A stretch of DNA of 64,000 nucleotides from Spirosoma terrae (GCF_010435915.1 NZ_JAAFZH010000023.1:1-64000), one strand, 5' to 3'; shown: positions 54,950 through 63,999, numbered from the stretch's first letter. Notes: generated by a model from the sequence alone, not told the origin. Program-made: numbers and translations.

Positions 54950-55294
54950 TCAGTAACGTGGTCGTGATAAAGCGGCCAATATTCCCAGCACAACCGCACA
55001 AATCGCCAGGCCGCCCGCTTCACGAGCCATCTCAATGTTCATACTACGCATCCCCACTTCACTAAACATAAACCCTTCAAAAACCGGTGGCCACTGATAA
55101 ATAGCTGCGATCACATACATAAGGCTAACCAAGGCCAGAAACCACCAACGGGCTACCCCGGCATAGGCCATAAAGCAGGCTATGGCTGCCAATCCATAAA
55201 TAGGCACCCAAACTTCCGGATCAGGATCATTGTATTGGAAAGCCGCAAAAAGTAAAAATAGCAGTCCAAATACGATAGAAAGTATCTTTTTCAT
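54950..55294 (-). CDS. TMEM220-like small membrane protein
   Basis: A 114-residue protein with four hydrophobic helices. The FAAFQYNDPDPEVWVPIYG loop is the hallmark of the transmembrane 220 family. I chose the ATG at 55294 (MKKILSIVFG) over one at 55309. The function is unknown. It ends 7 bp before the HMG-CoA lyase ATG and should share its transcript. Confidence 0.82.
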   Translation of the reverse strand: MKKILSIVFGLLFLLFAAFQYNDPDPEVWVPIYGLAAIACFMAYAGVARWWFLALVSLMYVIAAIYQWPPVFEGFMFSEVGMRSMNIEMAREAGGLAICAVVLGILAALSRPRY

Positions 55295-55345
55295 TTTGTA
55301 AAAAATCAAATCAAACGAAGCTCTTTTAGCGCTCCTTCTCTTTTC

Positions 55346-56068
55346 TCATTGACAATACTCCGCTACAGCATTATTAGCATCGGCGTAGCCCAGATTTTGC
55401 GCCTGTTTTAAGCTCAGACAACCGCTTTCGCGCTGATTTTGTAAGAGCTGCGCGATACCTAACCCATAGAACGCCTTTCCGAATTTAGGATCAGCCTGGA
55501 CGGCCTGCTGAAAGTCAGTTGTAGCGCCCGGAAGATCTTTCTGCTGGAAACGAAGATTTCCCCGGTTATACAAAGCCAGCGCATTCTTTGGATCTAATGT
55601 AATAGCCTGCGAAAAGTCGTTTAGGGCTGGTTGGGTTTGTCCCTGGGTAGCAAACAGCTGGCCTCGGTTCAAATAGATTTCTGCAGTAATGCTTCGGCTG
55701 GTGTCAGGCGCCAACCGGATAGCATCCGAATAATCTTTAACGGCACCCGTCAAATCATTTTGGGCTACCTTAAGCAGTGCCCGATTGTAATAGGGCCGGT
55801 AAAAACCGGGTTCCAGCTTAATGGCCTGATCATAATCTAACGTAGCGTTGGCGTATTCTTTCAGCTCAAAATAAGCGACCCCACGCGAGTTGAAGGCTTC
55901 CGCATTATCGGCATCGGCTTCTACAGCCTGGTTCAATACCTGCAGCGCTTCCCGGAATTTACCTTCTTTCAGATAATTTCTTCCTTGTTCAATATGCTTA
56001 TCAGCCGAAGTACAAGCGCTGAAAATGAACAACGTACAACAAAAACTATAAAACGAACGCTTCATCAC
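55346..56068 (-). CDS. TPR-repeat lipoprotein
   Basis: A 240-residue lipoprotein with a lipobox FSAC (Cys19). Five or six tetratricopeptide repeats fill residues about 25-215, each of the pattern NRGxAYFELKEYANATLDYDQAIKLEP. TPRs bind partner proteins or peptides, so it is likely a periplasm-facing scaffold. A TACCTTTG -7 box sits 16 bp before the ATG and overlaps the region of the divergent SRP RNA promoter. A convergent or operon partner is not evident. Confidence 0.9.
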   Translation of the reverse strand: MMKRSFYSFCCTLFIFSACTSADKHIEQGRNYLKEGKFREALQVLNQAVEADADNAEAFNSRGVAYFELKEYANATLDYDQAIKLEPGFYRPYYNRALLKVAQNDLTGAVKDYSDAIRLAPDTSRSITAEIYLNRGQLFATQGQTQPALNDFSQAITLDPKNALALYNRGNLRFQQKDLPGATTDFQQAVQADPKFGKAFYGLGIAQLLQNQRESGCLSLKQAQNLGYADANNAVAEYCQ

Positions 56069-56084
56069 TCATCTATTTTATGCG

Positions 56085-56092
56085 CAAAGGTA
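56085..56092 (-). promoter_or_regulatory. Predicted -7 promoter element of the TPR lipoprotein
   Basis: Minus-strand TACCTTTG exactly matches TAnnTTTG and would start transcription about 10 bases before the ATG at 56068. It lies 35 bp from the SRP RNA -7 box on the other strand. Confidence 0.6.
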
Positions 56093-56101
56093 CAGTTGAA
56101 A

Positions 56102-56134
56102 TTTGGTCGTTTGTCCAACAATTGCTTAACTTTG
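56102..56134 (+). promoter_or_regulatory. Predicted promoter of the SRP RNA gene
   Basis: TTTG at 56102-56105 and TAACTTTG at 56127-56134 are separated by 21 bp. The predicted RNA 5' end lies about five bases after the -7 box, a spacing that fits the Bacteroidota consensus and calibrates other promoters in the window. Confidence 0.75.
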
Positions 56135-56138
56135 CATC

Positions 56139-56235
56139 GGCAAATCGGTGCTACCAGCTCCTGCTGAATCCCCCAGGTCTTGACCGAAGCAAGGGTAGGT
56201 GGTTGTAGCGGTGAGACATTGGTTTGCCATTTTTT
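56139..56235 (+). ncRNA. ffs: Bacterial small SRP RNA (4.5S-type)
   Basis: The 97-nt RNA has the hallmarks of the Bacteroidota SRP RNA. Its ends pair (GGCAAA at 56139 with TTTGCC at 56223), followed by six T as terminator. Inside, GCTACCA pairs with TGG..TAGC, and a CCT/AGG helix leads to the CCCC-CAGG...AGCA-AGGG core. The symmetric loop that binds the Ffh M domain (CAGG and AGCA) is intact, separated by exactly ten bases as in E. coli. The apical loop between them is TTGACC rather than the usual CGGAAG. The RNA partners Ffh to target membrane proteins. It lies between the TPR gene and galK. The identification rests on motifs and pairing alone, without a covariance-model search. Confidence 0.85.
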
Positions 56236-56277
56236 GTTTCCGTCCATCACGAATAGTAGTTTCGCGGAATCAATTTG

Positions 56278-56306
56278 TTTGTTTAGCGGCCTACGCGGAC
56301 AGTTTG
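56278..56306 (+). promoter_or_regulatory. Possible promoter of galK
   Basis: TTTG at 56278-56281 and ACAGTTTG at 56299-56306 are 17 bp apart; the -7 has mismatches in its first two bases. It would give a leader of about 24 bases, separate from the SRP RNA upstream, whose terminator ends at 56235. Confidence 0.35.
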
Positions 56307-56336
56307 TACCGAACCGCTAAATCCTTTAACTCCCGC

Positions 56337-57524
56337 ATGGACCTGCTCAGCCAACTTGTTACGTCATTTAACGACGCTTTTCATACCGACTCAACCACGC
56401 CTGAGTCTGAGCCGCTTTTGATCTGTTCTCCCGGCCGCGTAAATCTTATTGGCGAACATACCGACTACAATGAAGGGTTCGTTTTGCCAGCTGCCATCGA
56501 CAAAGCTATTTATCTGGCAGTCGGGCCACGTGATGACGATGAACTTCACTTTGTTGCGCTTGACATCAACAAAACGTTTCGCGGATCAATTCACAATTTG
56601 CTACCTACCCATACCTGGGCCGATTATTTACTGGGTGTTGCGGCACAAATGCGTCTGATTGATCAACCGATCCGGGGTTTCAATTGTGTGTTTACCGGAA
56701 CCATTCCAATGGGTTCGGGGCTGTCGTCATCGGCAGCGCTGGAAAACGGGGTTGGATTCGCACTCAACGAATTGTTTCAGCTTGGGCTTGATCGTACTAC
56801 GTTGCTGAAACTATCGCAACGAGCCGAAAACGATTTTGTCGGTGCGAAAGTGGGGATCATGGATATGTTTGCGAGCATGATGGGAAAAGCCGATCATGTG
56901 ATCAAGCTCGATTGCCGGTCGCTTGAGTACACCTATGCTCCTCTGCAAATGGATGGCATCCGTATCGTTCTCTGCGACTCTCGGGTCAAACATTCGCTCG
57001 TTACGTCGGAATACAATACCCGACGGGCTGAATGTGAAGCCGGTGTTCGGTTCCTGAAAACGTTTTATCCCGACATAAATAGCCTGCGCGACGTAACGAT
57101 GGCGATGCTCGATGCGCATCTGAAGGAGACTGAAGCGTTAATCTATCGTCGCTGTGCCTACGTTGTTCAGGAAAACCAACGCTTATTAGACGGCGTTAAA
57201 GCGCTCGAAGCGGGCGACATTCGCACCTTTGGTCAGTTAATGTATGGCTCACACGAGGGACTTAGCGAATGGTATCAAGTAAGTTGCCCGGAGCTGGATA
57301 CTTTAGTAGCTATTGCGCGCAAACACCCCGGCGTACTGGGAGCCCGTATGATGGGAGGTGGCTTCGGTGGCTGCACTATAAATTTAGTGAGAGAAGAGGC
57401 TCTGGAGGATTTTACGCAACTGATTACCAAACAATATAAAGCCCAAACGGGTAAAGATACGTACCTTCACGTTTGCAAAATTCAAAACGGTACGAACCTG
57501 GTTAGTAAGTCTGTTAGTCCATAA
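56337..57524 (+). CDS. galK: Galactokinase
   Basis: A 395-residue GHMP-family kinase that phosphorylates galactose at C1. Motifs: the galactokinase signature GRVNLIGEHTDYNEGFVLP near 32-50, the ATP-binding PMGSGLSSSAALE near 124, and GARMMGGGFGGCTINL near 337. The ATG at 56337 is the only credible start because the long frame upstream runs through the SRP RNA. The next gene, a transaldolase-type enzyme, follows by 60 bp. galT and galE are not in the window. Confidence 0.96.
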   Translation: MDLLSQLVTSFNDAFHTDSTTPESEPLLICSPGRVNLIGEHTDYNEGFVLPAAIDKAIYLAVGPRDDDELHFVALDINKTFRGSIHNLLPTHTWADYLLGVAAQMRLIDQPIRGFNCVFTGTIPMGSGLSSSAALENGVGFALNELFQLGLDRTTLLKLSQRAENDFVGAKVGIMDMFASMMGKADHVIKLDCRSLEYTYAPLQMDGIRIVLCDSRVKHSLVTSEYNTRRAECEAGVRFLKTFYPDINSLRDVTMAMLDAHLKETEALIYRRCAYVVQENQRLLDGVKALEAGDIRTFGQLMYGSHEGLSEWYQVSCPELDTLVAIARKHPGVLGARMMGGGFGGCTINLVREEALEDFTQLITKQYKAQTGKDTYLHVCKIQNGTNLVSKSVSP

Positions 57525-57569
57525 CTTTATATCGTATAACTGACGGTCTTACCAACTCACTGACTTATT

Positions 57570-57577
57570 TAATTTTG
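57570..57577 (+). promoter_or_regulatory. Predicted -7 element before the transaldolase gene
   Basis: TAATTTTG matches TAnnTTTG and ends seven bases before the ATG at 57585. No clear -33 box was seen, so the gene may also be read from galK. Confidence 0.4.
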
Positions 57578-57584
57578 TTTAACT

Positions 57585-58253
57585 ATGAAATTTTTCATTG
57601 ACACGGCCAATCTGGCCGACATTCGCGAAGCCCAGTCGATGGGTATTCTCGACGGCGTCACGACTAACCCATCGTTGATGGCCAAAGAAGGTATCACTGG
57701 CAAAGACAACGTGATGCGCCATTACAAACAAATCTGCGAAATCGTAGAAGGCGATGTAAGCGCAGAGGTTATCTCGGTGAAATACGAAGAGATGATCAAA
57801 GAAGGCGATGAACTGGCCGAAATCGACGAAAACATCGTCGTTAAGGTTCCAATGACAGCCGACGGTGTAAAAGCCATCAAATATTTCTCGGAAAAAGGAA
57901 TCCGCACCAACTGTACGCTGATCTTCTCAGCTGGTCAGGCGCTGCTGGCGGCTAAAGCAGGAGCATCGTTCGTATCGCCGTTCGTTGGTCGTCTGGACGA
58001 TATTTCAACCGACGGTATGGCGCTGATCGAGCAGATCGTTACGATTTTCACGAACTACGGTTTCACAACCGAAGTACTGGCCGCTTCAGTACGTCACCCA
58101 ATGCACGTTATCCAGTGCGCTGAAATTGGTGCCGACGTAATGACCGCTCCATTAAGCGTGATTAAAGCGTTACTGAACCATCCTCTTACGGACAGCGGAC
58201 TTGCCAAATTCCTGGCCGACCACGAAAAAGCGTCTCTTCCCGTAAAAAAGTAA
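57585..58253 (+). CDS. Transaldolase / fructose-6-phosphate aldolase (TalC/Fsa-type)
   Basis: A 222-residue short transaldolase. The signature MKFFIDTANLADIR opening, GVTTNPSLMAKEG near 24-36 and Schiff-base Lys87 in IVVKVPMT are diagnostic, as are SPFVGRLDD and the C-terminal LTDSGLAKFLADH. In Bacteroidota this short form usually serves as transaldolase in the pentose phosphate pathway, but it may also cleave fructose-6-phosphate; the residues do not decide. The frequent ATC/GTC/CTG codons suggest high expression. It follows galK. Confidence 0.93.
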   Translation: MKFFIDTANLADIREAQSMGILDGVTTNPSLMAKEGITGKDNVMRHYKQICEIVEGDVSAEVISVKYEEMIKEGDELAEIDENIVVKVPMTADGVKAIKYFSEKGIRTNCTLIFSAGQALLAAKAGASFVSPFVGRLDDISTDGMALIEQIVTIFTNYGFTTEVLAASVRHPMHVIQCAEIGADVMTAPLSVIKALLNHPLTDSGLAKFLADHEKASLPVKK

Positions 58254-58261
58254 AAAAATAG

Positions 58262-58317
58262 TTGTCAGTAATCAGTCGTTACCTTATTACATAGCGTTAC
58301 CGGCTGATTACTGACAA
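58262..58317 (+). repeat. Intergenic inverted repeat before ftsE
   Basis: TTGTCAGTAATCAG (58262-58275) is fully complementary to CTGATTACTGACAA (58304-58317) around a 28-base loop containing two CGTTACC copies. There is no T tract; it is probably an mRNA 3' structure of the transaldolase gene. Confidence 0.6.
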
Positions 58318-58332
58318 TCCATAATTATACGT

Positions 58333-59013
58333 ATGTTTTCTACCGAATCCGTTCTTAGTCTCGATCACGCGGACATCTACCAGGGCACCAAATTAATTCT
58401 GGGCGATGTATCGTTTCAAATACACAAGGGCGATTTTGCCTATCTGATCGGGCGAACGGGCAGCGGGAAAACTTCTTTATTAAAAACGTTGTATGCCGAC
58501 CTGTGGCTTCAGAACGGCAAAGGGTTTGTAGCTGGCTATTCGCTCGACAAGCTAAAACCTCGGGATGTTCCGTTTCTACGCCGTAAAATTGGCATCGTTT
58601 TTCAGGACTTTCAGTTATTCCCTGACCGTACTGTCGAGGAAAATCTGCGTTTTGTACTGAAAGCAACGGGCTGGAAAAAAACCAACGACATGAACAATCG
58701 GATCGCCGATGTATTGATGCAGGTTGGTTTGGGTACCGCTCAGAAAAAAATGCCGCATCAGCTATCGGGGGGCGAGCAACAACGGGTTGTTGTTGCGCGT
58801 GCTATGCTCAATGAGCCTCTTGTTCTGATTGCCGATGAACCAACCGGCAACCTTGATCCTGCGGTTTCGGATCAGATCATGAAAGTTTTCCAAGCCATTA
58901 ACAATGCCGGAACAGCCGTTCTTATGGCTACGCACAACTACGACCTGCTTAACAAATATCCGGCCCGCGTACTACGTTGCCAGGATGGACAGGTAGTTGA
59001 GCTGGCCGGATAA
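58333..59013 (+). CDS. ftsE: Cell division ATP-binding protein FtsE
   Basis: A 226-residue ABC ATPase of the FtsE type. Walker A is GRTGSGKTS near 40, the Q-loop region VFQDFQLFPD near 87, the signature LSGGEQQR near 144 and Walker B VLIADEPTG near 164. FtsE works with the permease FtsX to activate cell-wall hydrolases at division. ftsX is not adjacent here; its partner must be elsewhere. Similar LolD-type ATPases share motifs, so the name rests on the RTVEENLRFVL type of sequence and is a little uncertain. Confidence 0.87.
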   Translation: MFSTESVLSLDHADIYQGTKLILGDVSFQIHKGDFAYLIGRTGSGKTSLLKTLYADLWLQNGKGFVAGYSLDKLKPRDVPFLRRKIGIVFQDFQLFPDRTVEENLRFVLKATGWKKTNDMNNRIADVLMQVGLGTAQKKMPHQLSGGEQQRVVVARAMLNEPLVLIADEPTGNLDPAVSDQIMKVFQAINNAGTAVLMATHNYDLLNKYPARVLRCQDGQVVELAG

Positions 59014-59035
59014 TCTCGCCTTGATCTACTCTGAT

Positions 59036-62000
59036 TTACTGCTTCACTAATTTATATCGCTGGCTATTGCCATCAACTTCGATCTCAAGGATATATAGTC
59101 CACTTAAAGTTGACTCCATATCCAATTCGGCCACGCTATTTCTGAAGGTTAGGTTTTGGCTTTTTACAACCTGTCCTGCCGAATTAATTAGTTTTATAGC
59201 TACAGTATTGCTTTTGAACGTAGCGTAAGCGGGTTTCTGAATCCGGCATATTTTATCGACAGGGTTAGGCATCAACAAAAATGTATTGTCAACCGATTCA
59301 ACCCCTAGTACTATATCTATTCGAACAGCAATAGGTGTAGAGGTCGCCGTACACCCATTAGGCCCTGTGACAACTACAGCGAAGTTACCCGTTTGAGCTG
59401 CTGCATACGTACTGTTTGTTGCCCCCGTAATAGAACTTCCATCTTTTAGCCACTGATACGTATATCCATTACCTGTATTTGCCGCCAAACTGACTGTATT
59501 AGGCTGCAATGCTGTTGTTTGCCCCTGAGCCGTTATCGTAGCCGTGACCCCTTCTTTCATTGTGACAACAATAGCCGCTGAAGACGCAGAACATCCGCTT
59601 TGCGATACAGCTACAACGTAACTACCAGCCTGACTCACTCCATATACGGCTTGCGTTGCTCCTACTATTGGTTGCCCATCTTTCAACCACTGGTACGTAG
59701 CACCAGAAGCACTAGGTGTGCTCAGATTAAGTATTGAGCCAGTACATACAGCAGCTGGACCTGACGGTGAAACTGTTACATTTTTAGAATCAATGATTGT
59801 AAAAGGCGCACTTTCATCACCTATAATTACAGCTTTAGCCTGCTCCGCTACGATCCGTACACGATAGTTCGTTCCAGGAGTAAGGCTTGCTGGTAATTGA
59901 ATAGTAGCTGTCGAGTTTTGGAAGGTGGCTGCAATAGACGTGAACCCAGTAACCGTTGATATCTCTGCCCGATAGCGAATGGTAGTACCAGGTGTAAAAT
60001 TCAGTGTAAAAGGAACCTGCATGGTATTACCAGCACAGGTTGTCAGTGAGTTCATGGTGGGCGTTACCGTCCGGCTATCGTAAATCATTATTCCTTGCCG
60101 TTGATTAGCCAGCCAAACTCGGCTGTCGGCCCCAACGTAAGCAGTTGCCCTCTGGTAGTCATTAACAATTACTGTAGGATCGCCTGTAGGCTCCCAGCGG
60201 TTATTGGCATATTTATAAACCCGACGTAATCCAAACAGAGTTGGTTGATTATTGGGACCAATAGCAAACCCATTCGTTATTATTTCATTCTGATCTTTCG
60301 TTATGTCCAATAGAGTCGTTGCCTCCCAGGTTTGGTCAGCTTTTTGGCGAGCTACGCCAAAATCGCCATATACCCAAAGATTACCTGTCGAATCAGCAGT
60401 TATCTGAGTAAAGCTTGCATAATAATCTATAAGGTTCGAGAATCCGACATTACTTCTGCTCAACCAATTCCATTTGGCACCATCATAATAGCCAATAAAC
60501 TGTTGATTTGCACCCGATGCCACCCAAAGTCGATTGTCTTTATCGACTGCCACACTACTAATAGTTGTCCCCGTAGTGGGCAAGGCCGCCCACTGGCTTC
60601 CGTTAAAAGAATAAATCTGATTCGTGTTGTTTTGAACAGCGTACAACAAATTCTTTTTATCGAAAACCAAGTGTTTGGCAGACATCTGAGAGGCCGCCGG
60701 AGGGTTCGCAAACTTTTGCCATTTGTTATTAATAAACTGGTATAGACCGGTGTAATGCTGTACCCACGGTCTTTCATTATTGTCCAGCGCCATTACGGTA
60801 ATGTAATTCGGCAATACTCCATTCGTGGTTTTTGGCGTATGAGCAGCCCATGTACGACCATCTGCTGTGCTATAAACACCGTTGGTTGTTGCTACCCATA
60901 CCGTTCCGGATGGTCCTCCTCGTATGACCTGAACCTCTGAACGGGGCAACGTACTATTTGCTCCATTAATAAATGTCCACCTGTTTCGATTAGCTCCTGT
61001 TTCAAACGTACTGGCCTTAGGTATAACAACTCTGGAACTATCATTATCCATCAGTTCTGCGTCATAGTAATACGTTGTGTTTGGCTCCAGATTATTAAAC
61101 ATGACAACAGGATACGTAACAAGGCCACCATCATCGGGATGATTGTATCGTAGGGTTTGTGACTGAACCGGCGCCTGTGGAGCACTGGATTTATACAAAC
61201 GTAGCGTCATCGTTGCAGAGCTTGATACGGTTGGTTCATTACCCCAGCTCACAGGCAATGAAAGCGGATATTTTTTTTGAGAAGTTTCCAGTGTCGTTAA
61301 CGAAAAATAGGCGTTAGGTCCTACTTTATAGGCATTATAATCAGACCATGACCCCTCTTCCGTACCTTTCACTGCTTTCACGCGCCAGGAAGCCCCATAT
61401 CCAGAAGGCGTACCATCTGTAAACGTAAAGGACGTCTGAGTTGAGGTCAAACTGCGAATGCCGTAGACATTTGCGACCTCTATCTTATAGCTCGTTGCTC
61501 CTTCAACTGGCTCCCAGCTCAGTAATCCCTGACGCACGTTTTTCGCTAAATGGACCGGCAGTTTTTGTACAGGAGGCATTATTCCCGAAATAGTACCCAC
61601 GTTTAACCGCCCTACGACCGACCAGTTGCTCTCTCCGAGTGAATTAACCGCTTTAACCCGCCAATAATAAGCCGTATTCGCCTTCAAGTTATAGGCCCTA
61701 AATTGAGAGAAGAGAACAAGGGAATCGGTAGCAATGGTGCTGAAGTCTGCATTTTCTGATACCTGAATACGGAATCGCTCGCTTCGTTCACCTGGCTGCC
61801 ATTCTACATACGCAAATGATTTCGTTACGTTTACGGCCTGATTAGAAACCGTTGGTAAAGAAGGTGCTTTATCGATTGGCACTAAGCCCGATGCATCAGC
61901 TAGCCTGCGCATCAATTCGTTGCTGACGGGATGAAACTCCAGGATGGGGTAACCACAGGAACCCATTGTATAATTCTTACGTGTCACCGGAACGCCTGTA

Positions 62001-62683
62001 TAGCAATTTCCGCCTTCACTAACATTGCAACTATCCAGCGGTCCACCCGGCCAGGAGCAGTCATTTAAGTGAGCAGAACCAAACATATGCCCAATTTCGT
62101 GAGCACTCAGATGGGTTGTATAATAACTACCAGGCTGCACATAACCCGCCACACCAAAATCGGATAACCTTGTCTGACCTCGATAAGCAACGCCAGAAGC
62201 GCCACTCTGCTTACCAGTATAACCAAAAACAATATCGCGTTTTACATTCTGTAGGTTTTGCCGCCACCAGGCAGCCATACTACTTAAATGACTATCTGTA
62301 GTAGCGGCAACGTAAGGCTCCTGCTTATCCCAAACATGGATGTAAACAACCGTTAGCTTCACGTTAATATTACGCTCGAAGACTTCCGATGCTTCGCGAA
62401 TTCGCTCATACACCAACCGGCGAATAGCGGAGACATCGCCGTTGTAGGCTTGGTAAAGCTTATAGTCAGCATCAACCGCAACCCGACATTCTAACTTTTG
62501 CTGCGCTTTCATTCTCGCCCGCGCATACGTCGTATCCCGGTTTAGACTATTCATCAGTTGCTGAATCGCAGGAGTAGGGCTTACATCAGGGGTGCCGCAA
62601 TTGAACGATGAGAGAGGATTTTGGGCAAGAACAAACCGAGTGGCTACCAAGAGTAGGCACAGTAACGTATACTTTTTCTTCAT
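59036..62683 (-). CDS. Secreted multi-domain metzincin protease with T9SS sorting domain
   Basis: A 1215-residue secreted protein with a signal peptide ending VLAQ. Residues about 90-260 form a reprolysin-like zinc metalloprotease: HEIGHMFGSAH at 195-205 is the HExxHxxGxxH zinc site, and NYTMGSC with Met240 is the Met-turn. Two or three fibronectin type III-like domains follow (about 285-560), then a two-component-sensor-like beta-propeller (about 570-880) with repeated VWVATTNGVYS/LWVASG strands, two Ig-like domains (about 980-1120) and a Type A T9SS tail from about 1140 (LLMPNPVDKICRI ... YILEIEVDG ... KLVKQ). It should be exported by T9SS and attached or released at the surface. The propeller in a protease is unusual. 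Substrate is unknown. Confidence 0.93.
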   Translation of the reverse strand: MKKKYTLLCLLLVATRFVLAQNPLSSFNCGTPDVSPTPAIQQLMNSLNRDTTYARARMKAQQKLECRVAVDADYKLYQAYNGDVSAIRRLVYERIREASEVFERNINVKLTVVYIHVWDKQEPYVAATTDSHLSSMAAWWRQNLQNVKRDIVFGYTGKQSGASGVAYRGQTRLSDFGVAGYVQPGSYYTTHLSAHEIGHMFGSAHLNDCSWPGGPLDSCNVSEGGNCYTGVPVTRKNYTMGSCGYPILEFHPVSNELMRRLADASGLVPIDKAPSLPTVSNQAVNVTKSFAYVEWQPGERSERFRIQVSENADFSTIATDSLVLFSQFRAYNLKANTAYYWRVKAVNSLGESNWSVVGRLNVGTISGIMPPVQKLPVHLAKNVRQGLLSWEPVEGATSYKIEVANVYGIRSLTSTQTSFTFTDGTPSGYGASWRVKAVKGTEEGSWSDYNAYKVGPNAYFSLTTLETSQKKYPLSLPVSWGNEPTVSSSATMTLRLYKSSAPQAPVQSQTLRYNHPDDGGLVTYPVVMFNNLEPNTTYYYDAELMDNDSSRVVIPKASTFETGANRNRWTFINGANSTLPRSEVQVIRGGPSGTVWVATTNGVYSTADGRTWAAHTPKTTNGVLPNYITVMALDNNERPWVQHYTGLYQFINNKWQKFANPPAASQMSAKHLVFDKKNLLYAVQNNTNQIYSFNGSQWAALPTTGTTISSVAVDKDNRLWVASGANQQFIGYYDGAKWNWLSRSNVGFSNLIDYYASFTQITADSTGNLWVYGDFGVARQKADQTWEATTLLDITKDQNEIITNGFAIGPNNQPTLFGLRRVYKYANNRWEPTGDPTVIVNDYQRATAYVGADSRVWLANQRQGIMIYDSRTVTPTMNSLTTCAGNTMQVPFTLNFTPGTTIRYRAEISTVTGFTSIAATFQNSTATIQLPASLTPGTNYRVRIVAEQAKAVIIGDESAPFTIIDSKNVTVSPSGPAAVCTGSILNLSTPSASGATYQWLKDGQPIVGATQAVYGVSQAGSYVVAVSQSGCSASSAAIVVTMKEGVTATITAQGQTTALQPNTVSLAANTGNGYTYQWLKDGSSITGATNSTYAAAQTGNFAVVVTGPNGCTATSTPIAVRIDIVLGVESVDNTFLLMPNPVDKICRIQKPAYATFKSNTVAIKLINSAGQVVKSQNLTFRNSVAELDMESTLSGLYILEIEVDGNSQRYKLVKQ

Positions 62684-62811
62684 GTGTGGTATAGCTATTC
62701 CTATTATTTAGCAATAAATCAATACGTTACCAATGATACTTCAAAGTACTATATACTAGGCGGTAGGTTAGTGGCCAAATTTCTTCAGTCAAAAATGTGA
62801 ATAGACAGTGT

Positions 62812-63999
62812 CTACTCGTTCGGAACAAACAGCACCGCATCGGCGACGACCACGCCATCTGAATCGTTGGTTGAGACTTCTACGTACCCTTTTGTGCCTG
62901 TCGCTAGTTTCAGTTTACCCAAAGAAACCCATTCGCCAGAGGTTTGTCCTTCTACCCGAATGTCAGACTCACGAATTGTCATGGATTTTACATCCTTTCC
63001 ATCCGAAACGGTAAACATTGTTTTTTGCGATGCATCAGCAAGTTTTGGCACATACACATACACCTGATAATTGCCCGCTTTTTTGATCGTGGGTGCAAAT
63101 CGCACCGTTTTTACGTCGCCACCTTTTGCGGTCAAATAACTAGGGCCATATGCCCCTTTAGGATTATTGTCACGAGTCCAGTCGCCAGTACGCACAACCT
63201 GTATGGGGTCATCGTTATCGACTAAAATTTCAGCCGTGCTATGATCAGCCAACGGGTTTGCTGTAAGCTCGTGCTGCAATTTCGCTACGTCGATGGCTTG
63301 AACCGATGTTTTTCCGTCAATAGCCATACTGGCTGCAACGGCCGACGATTGGCCCAGCACCATAAATACGGGTTCCATACGTATAGATCCGTAAGCAATA
63401 TGACTAGCCGACAGACAAACTGGAACGAGCAGATTCTTACAGTCGCTGGCTTTAGGAATCAGGCACCGGTACGAAATCGGGTAAGGGGGAAAACCACCAA
63501 TTTGCACATCACCTTCATTCTTAACCATTTTCACGCCATCCTTTTCAATAACCAGGCGTTGGCAATTGTGCGAATCCATGGTATAGGCAGCCATACCGAC
63601 CCCGTCTTTCACCACCTCTTTCCCCTGACAATTCGCCTGCGTCATTACGTAGGCACCCACCATGCGACGAGCCTCCCGCACGTACATTTGCGTTGACCAG
63701 TTACCCGAATCAGCGTATTCATCTTTGGGGTAGCCCAATTTTAGCATTTCTGCCTGAATGTCTTTCCGCATGCGTGGATCATGGCCAATGAAATACAGCA
63801 GCCCTTTATTATACAATTCGTGCTCCCGCTGAATGGCCGCCCGACGCTCATAAGTAGCCTCAGGAAAATCGTAATTCATGCCGATCATATCAGTCGAAAA
63901 CGGCCCATTGTTATTGATATCCGTTTTCTGATTGGGCATCCGGTCAGGTTTCAGGATTGTCTTAAAAGACAATTTTGGATCTTTTTCAATGGCTCTCAA
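62812..63999 (-). CDS. FAD-dependent oxidoreductase with golvesin-like C-terminal domain (5' end beyond right edge)
   Basis: The minus-strand frame is open to the window edge, so only the C-terminal 396 or so residues are visible; no start is assigned. The body matches the FAD-dependent oxidoreductase (PF12831-type) group: MNYDFPEATYERRAAIQREHE, YVREARRMVGAYVMT, the PISYRCLIPKASDCKNLLVPVCLSASHIAYGSIRMEPVFMVLG core and SSAVAASMAIDG. The last about 130 residues (NYQVYVYVPKLADASQKTMFTVSDG and EWVSLGKLKLATG) form a golvesin/xanthan-lyase-type beta-sandwich that is probably carbohydrate-binding. Such enzymes oxidise sugars or related compounds in polysaccharide use. Confidence 0.88.
   Translation of the reverse strand: MRAIEKDPKLSFKTILKPDRMPNQKTDINNNGPFSTDMIGMNYDFPEATYERRAAIQREHELYNKGLLYFIGHDPRMRKDIQAEMLKLGYPKDEYADSGNWSTQMYVREARRMVGAYVMTQANCQGKEVVKDGVGMAAYTMDSHNCQRLVIEKDGVKMVKNEGDVQIGGFPPYPISYRCLIPKASDCKNLLVPVCLSASHIAYGSIRMEPVFMVLGQSSAVAASMAIDGKTSVQAIDVAKLQHELTANPLADHSTAEILVDNDDPIQVVRTGDWTRDNNPKGAYGPSYLTAKGGDVKTVRFAPTIKKAGNYQVYVYVPKLADASQKTMFTVSDGKDVKSMTIRESDIRVEGQTSGEWVSLGKLKLATGTKGYVEVSTNDSDGVVVADAVLFVPNE

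Noticed and set aside
56199..56336. N-terminal extension of galactokinase
   Set aside because: The frame begins inside the SRP RNA gene and galK signature spacing fits the ATG at 56337.
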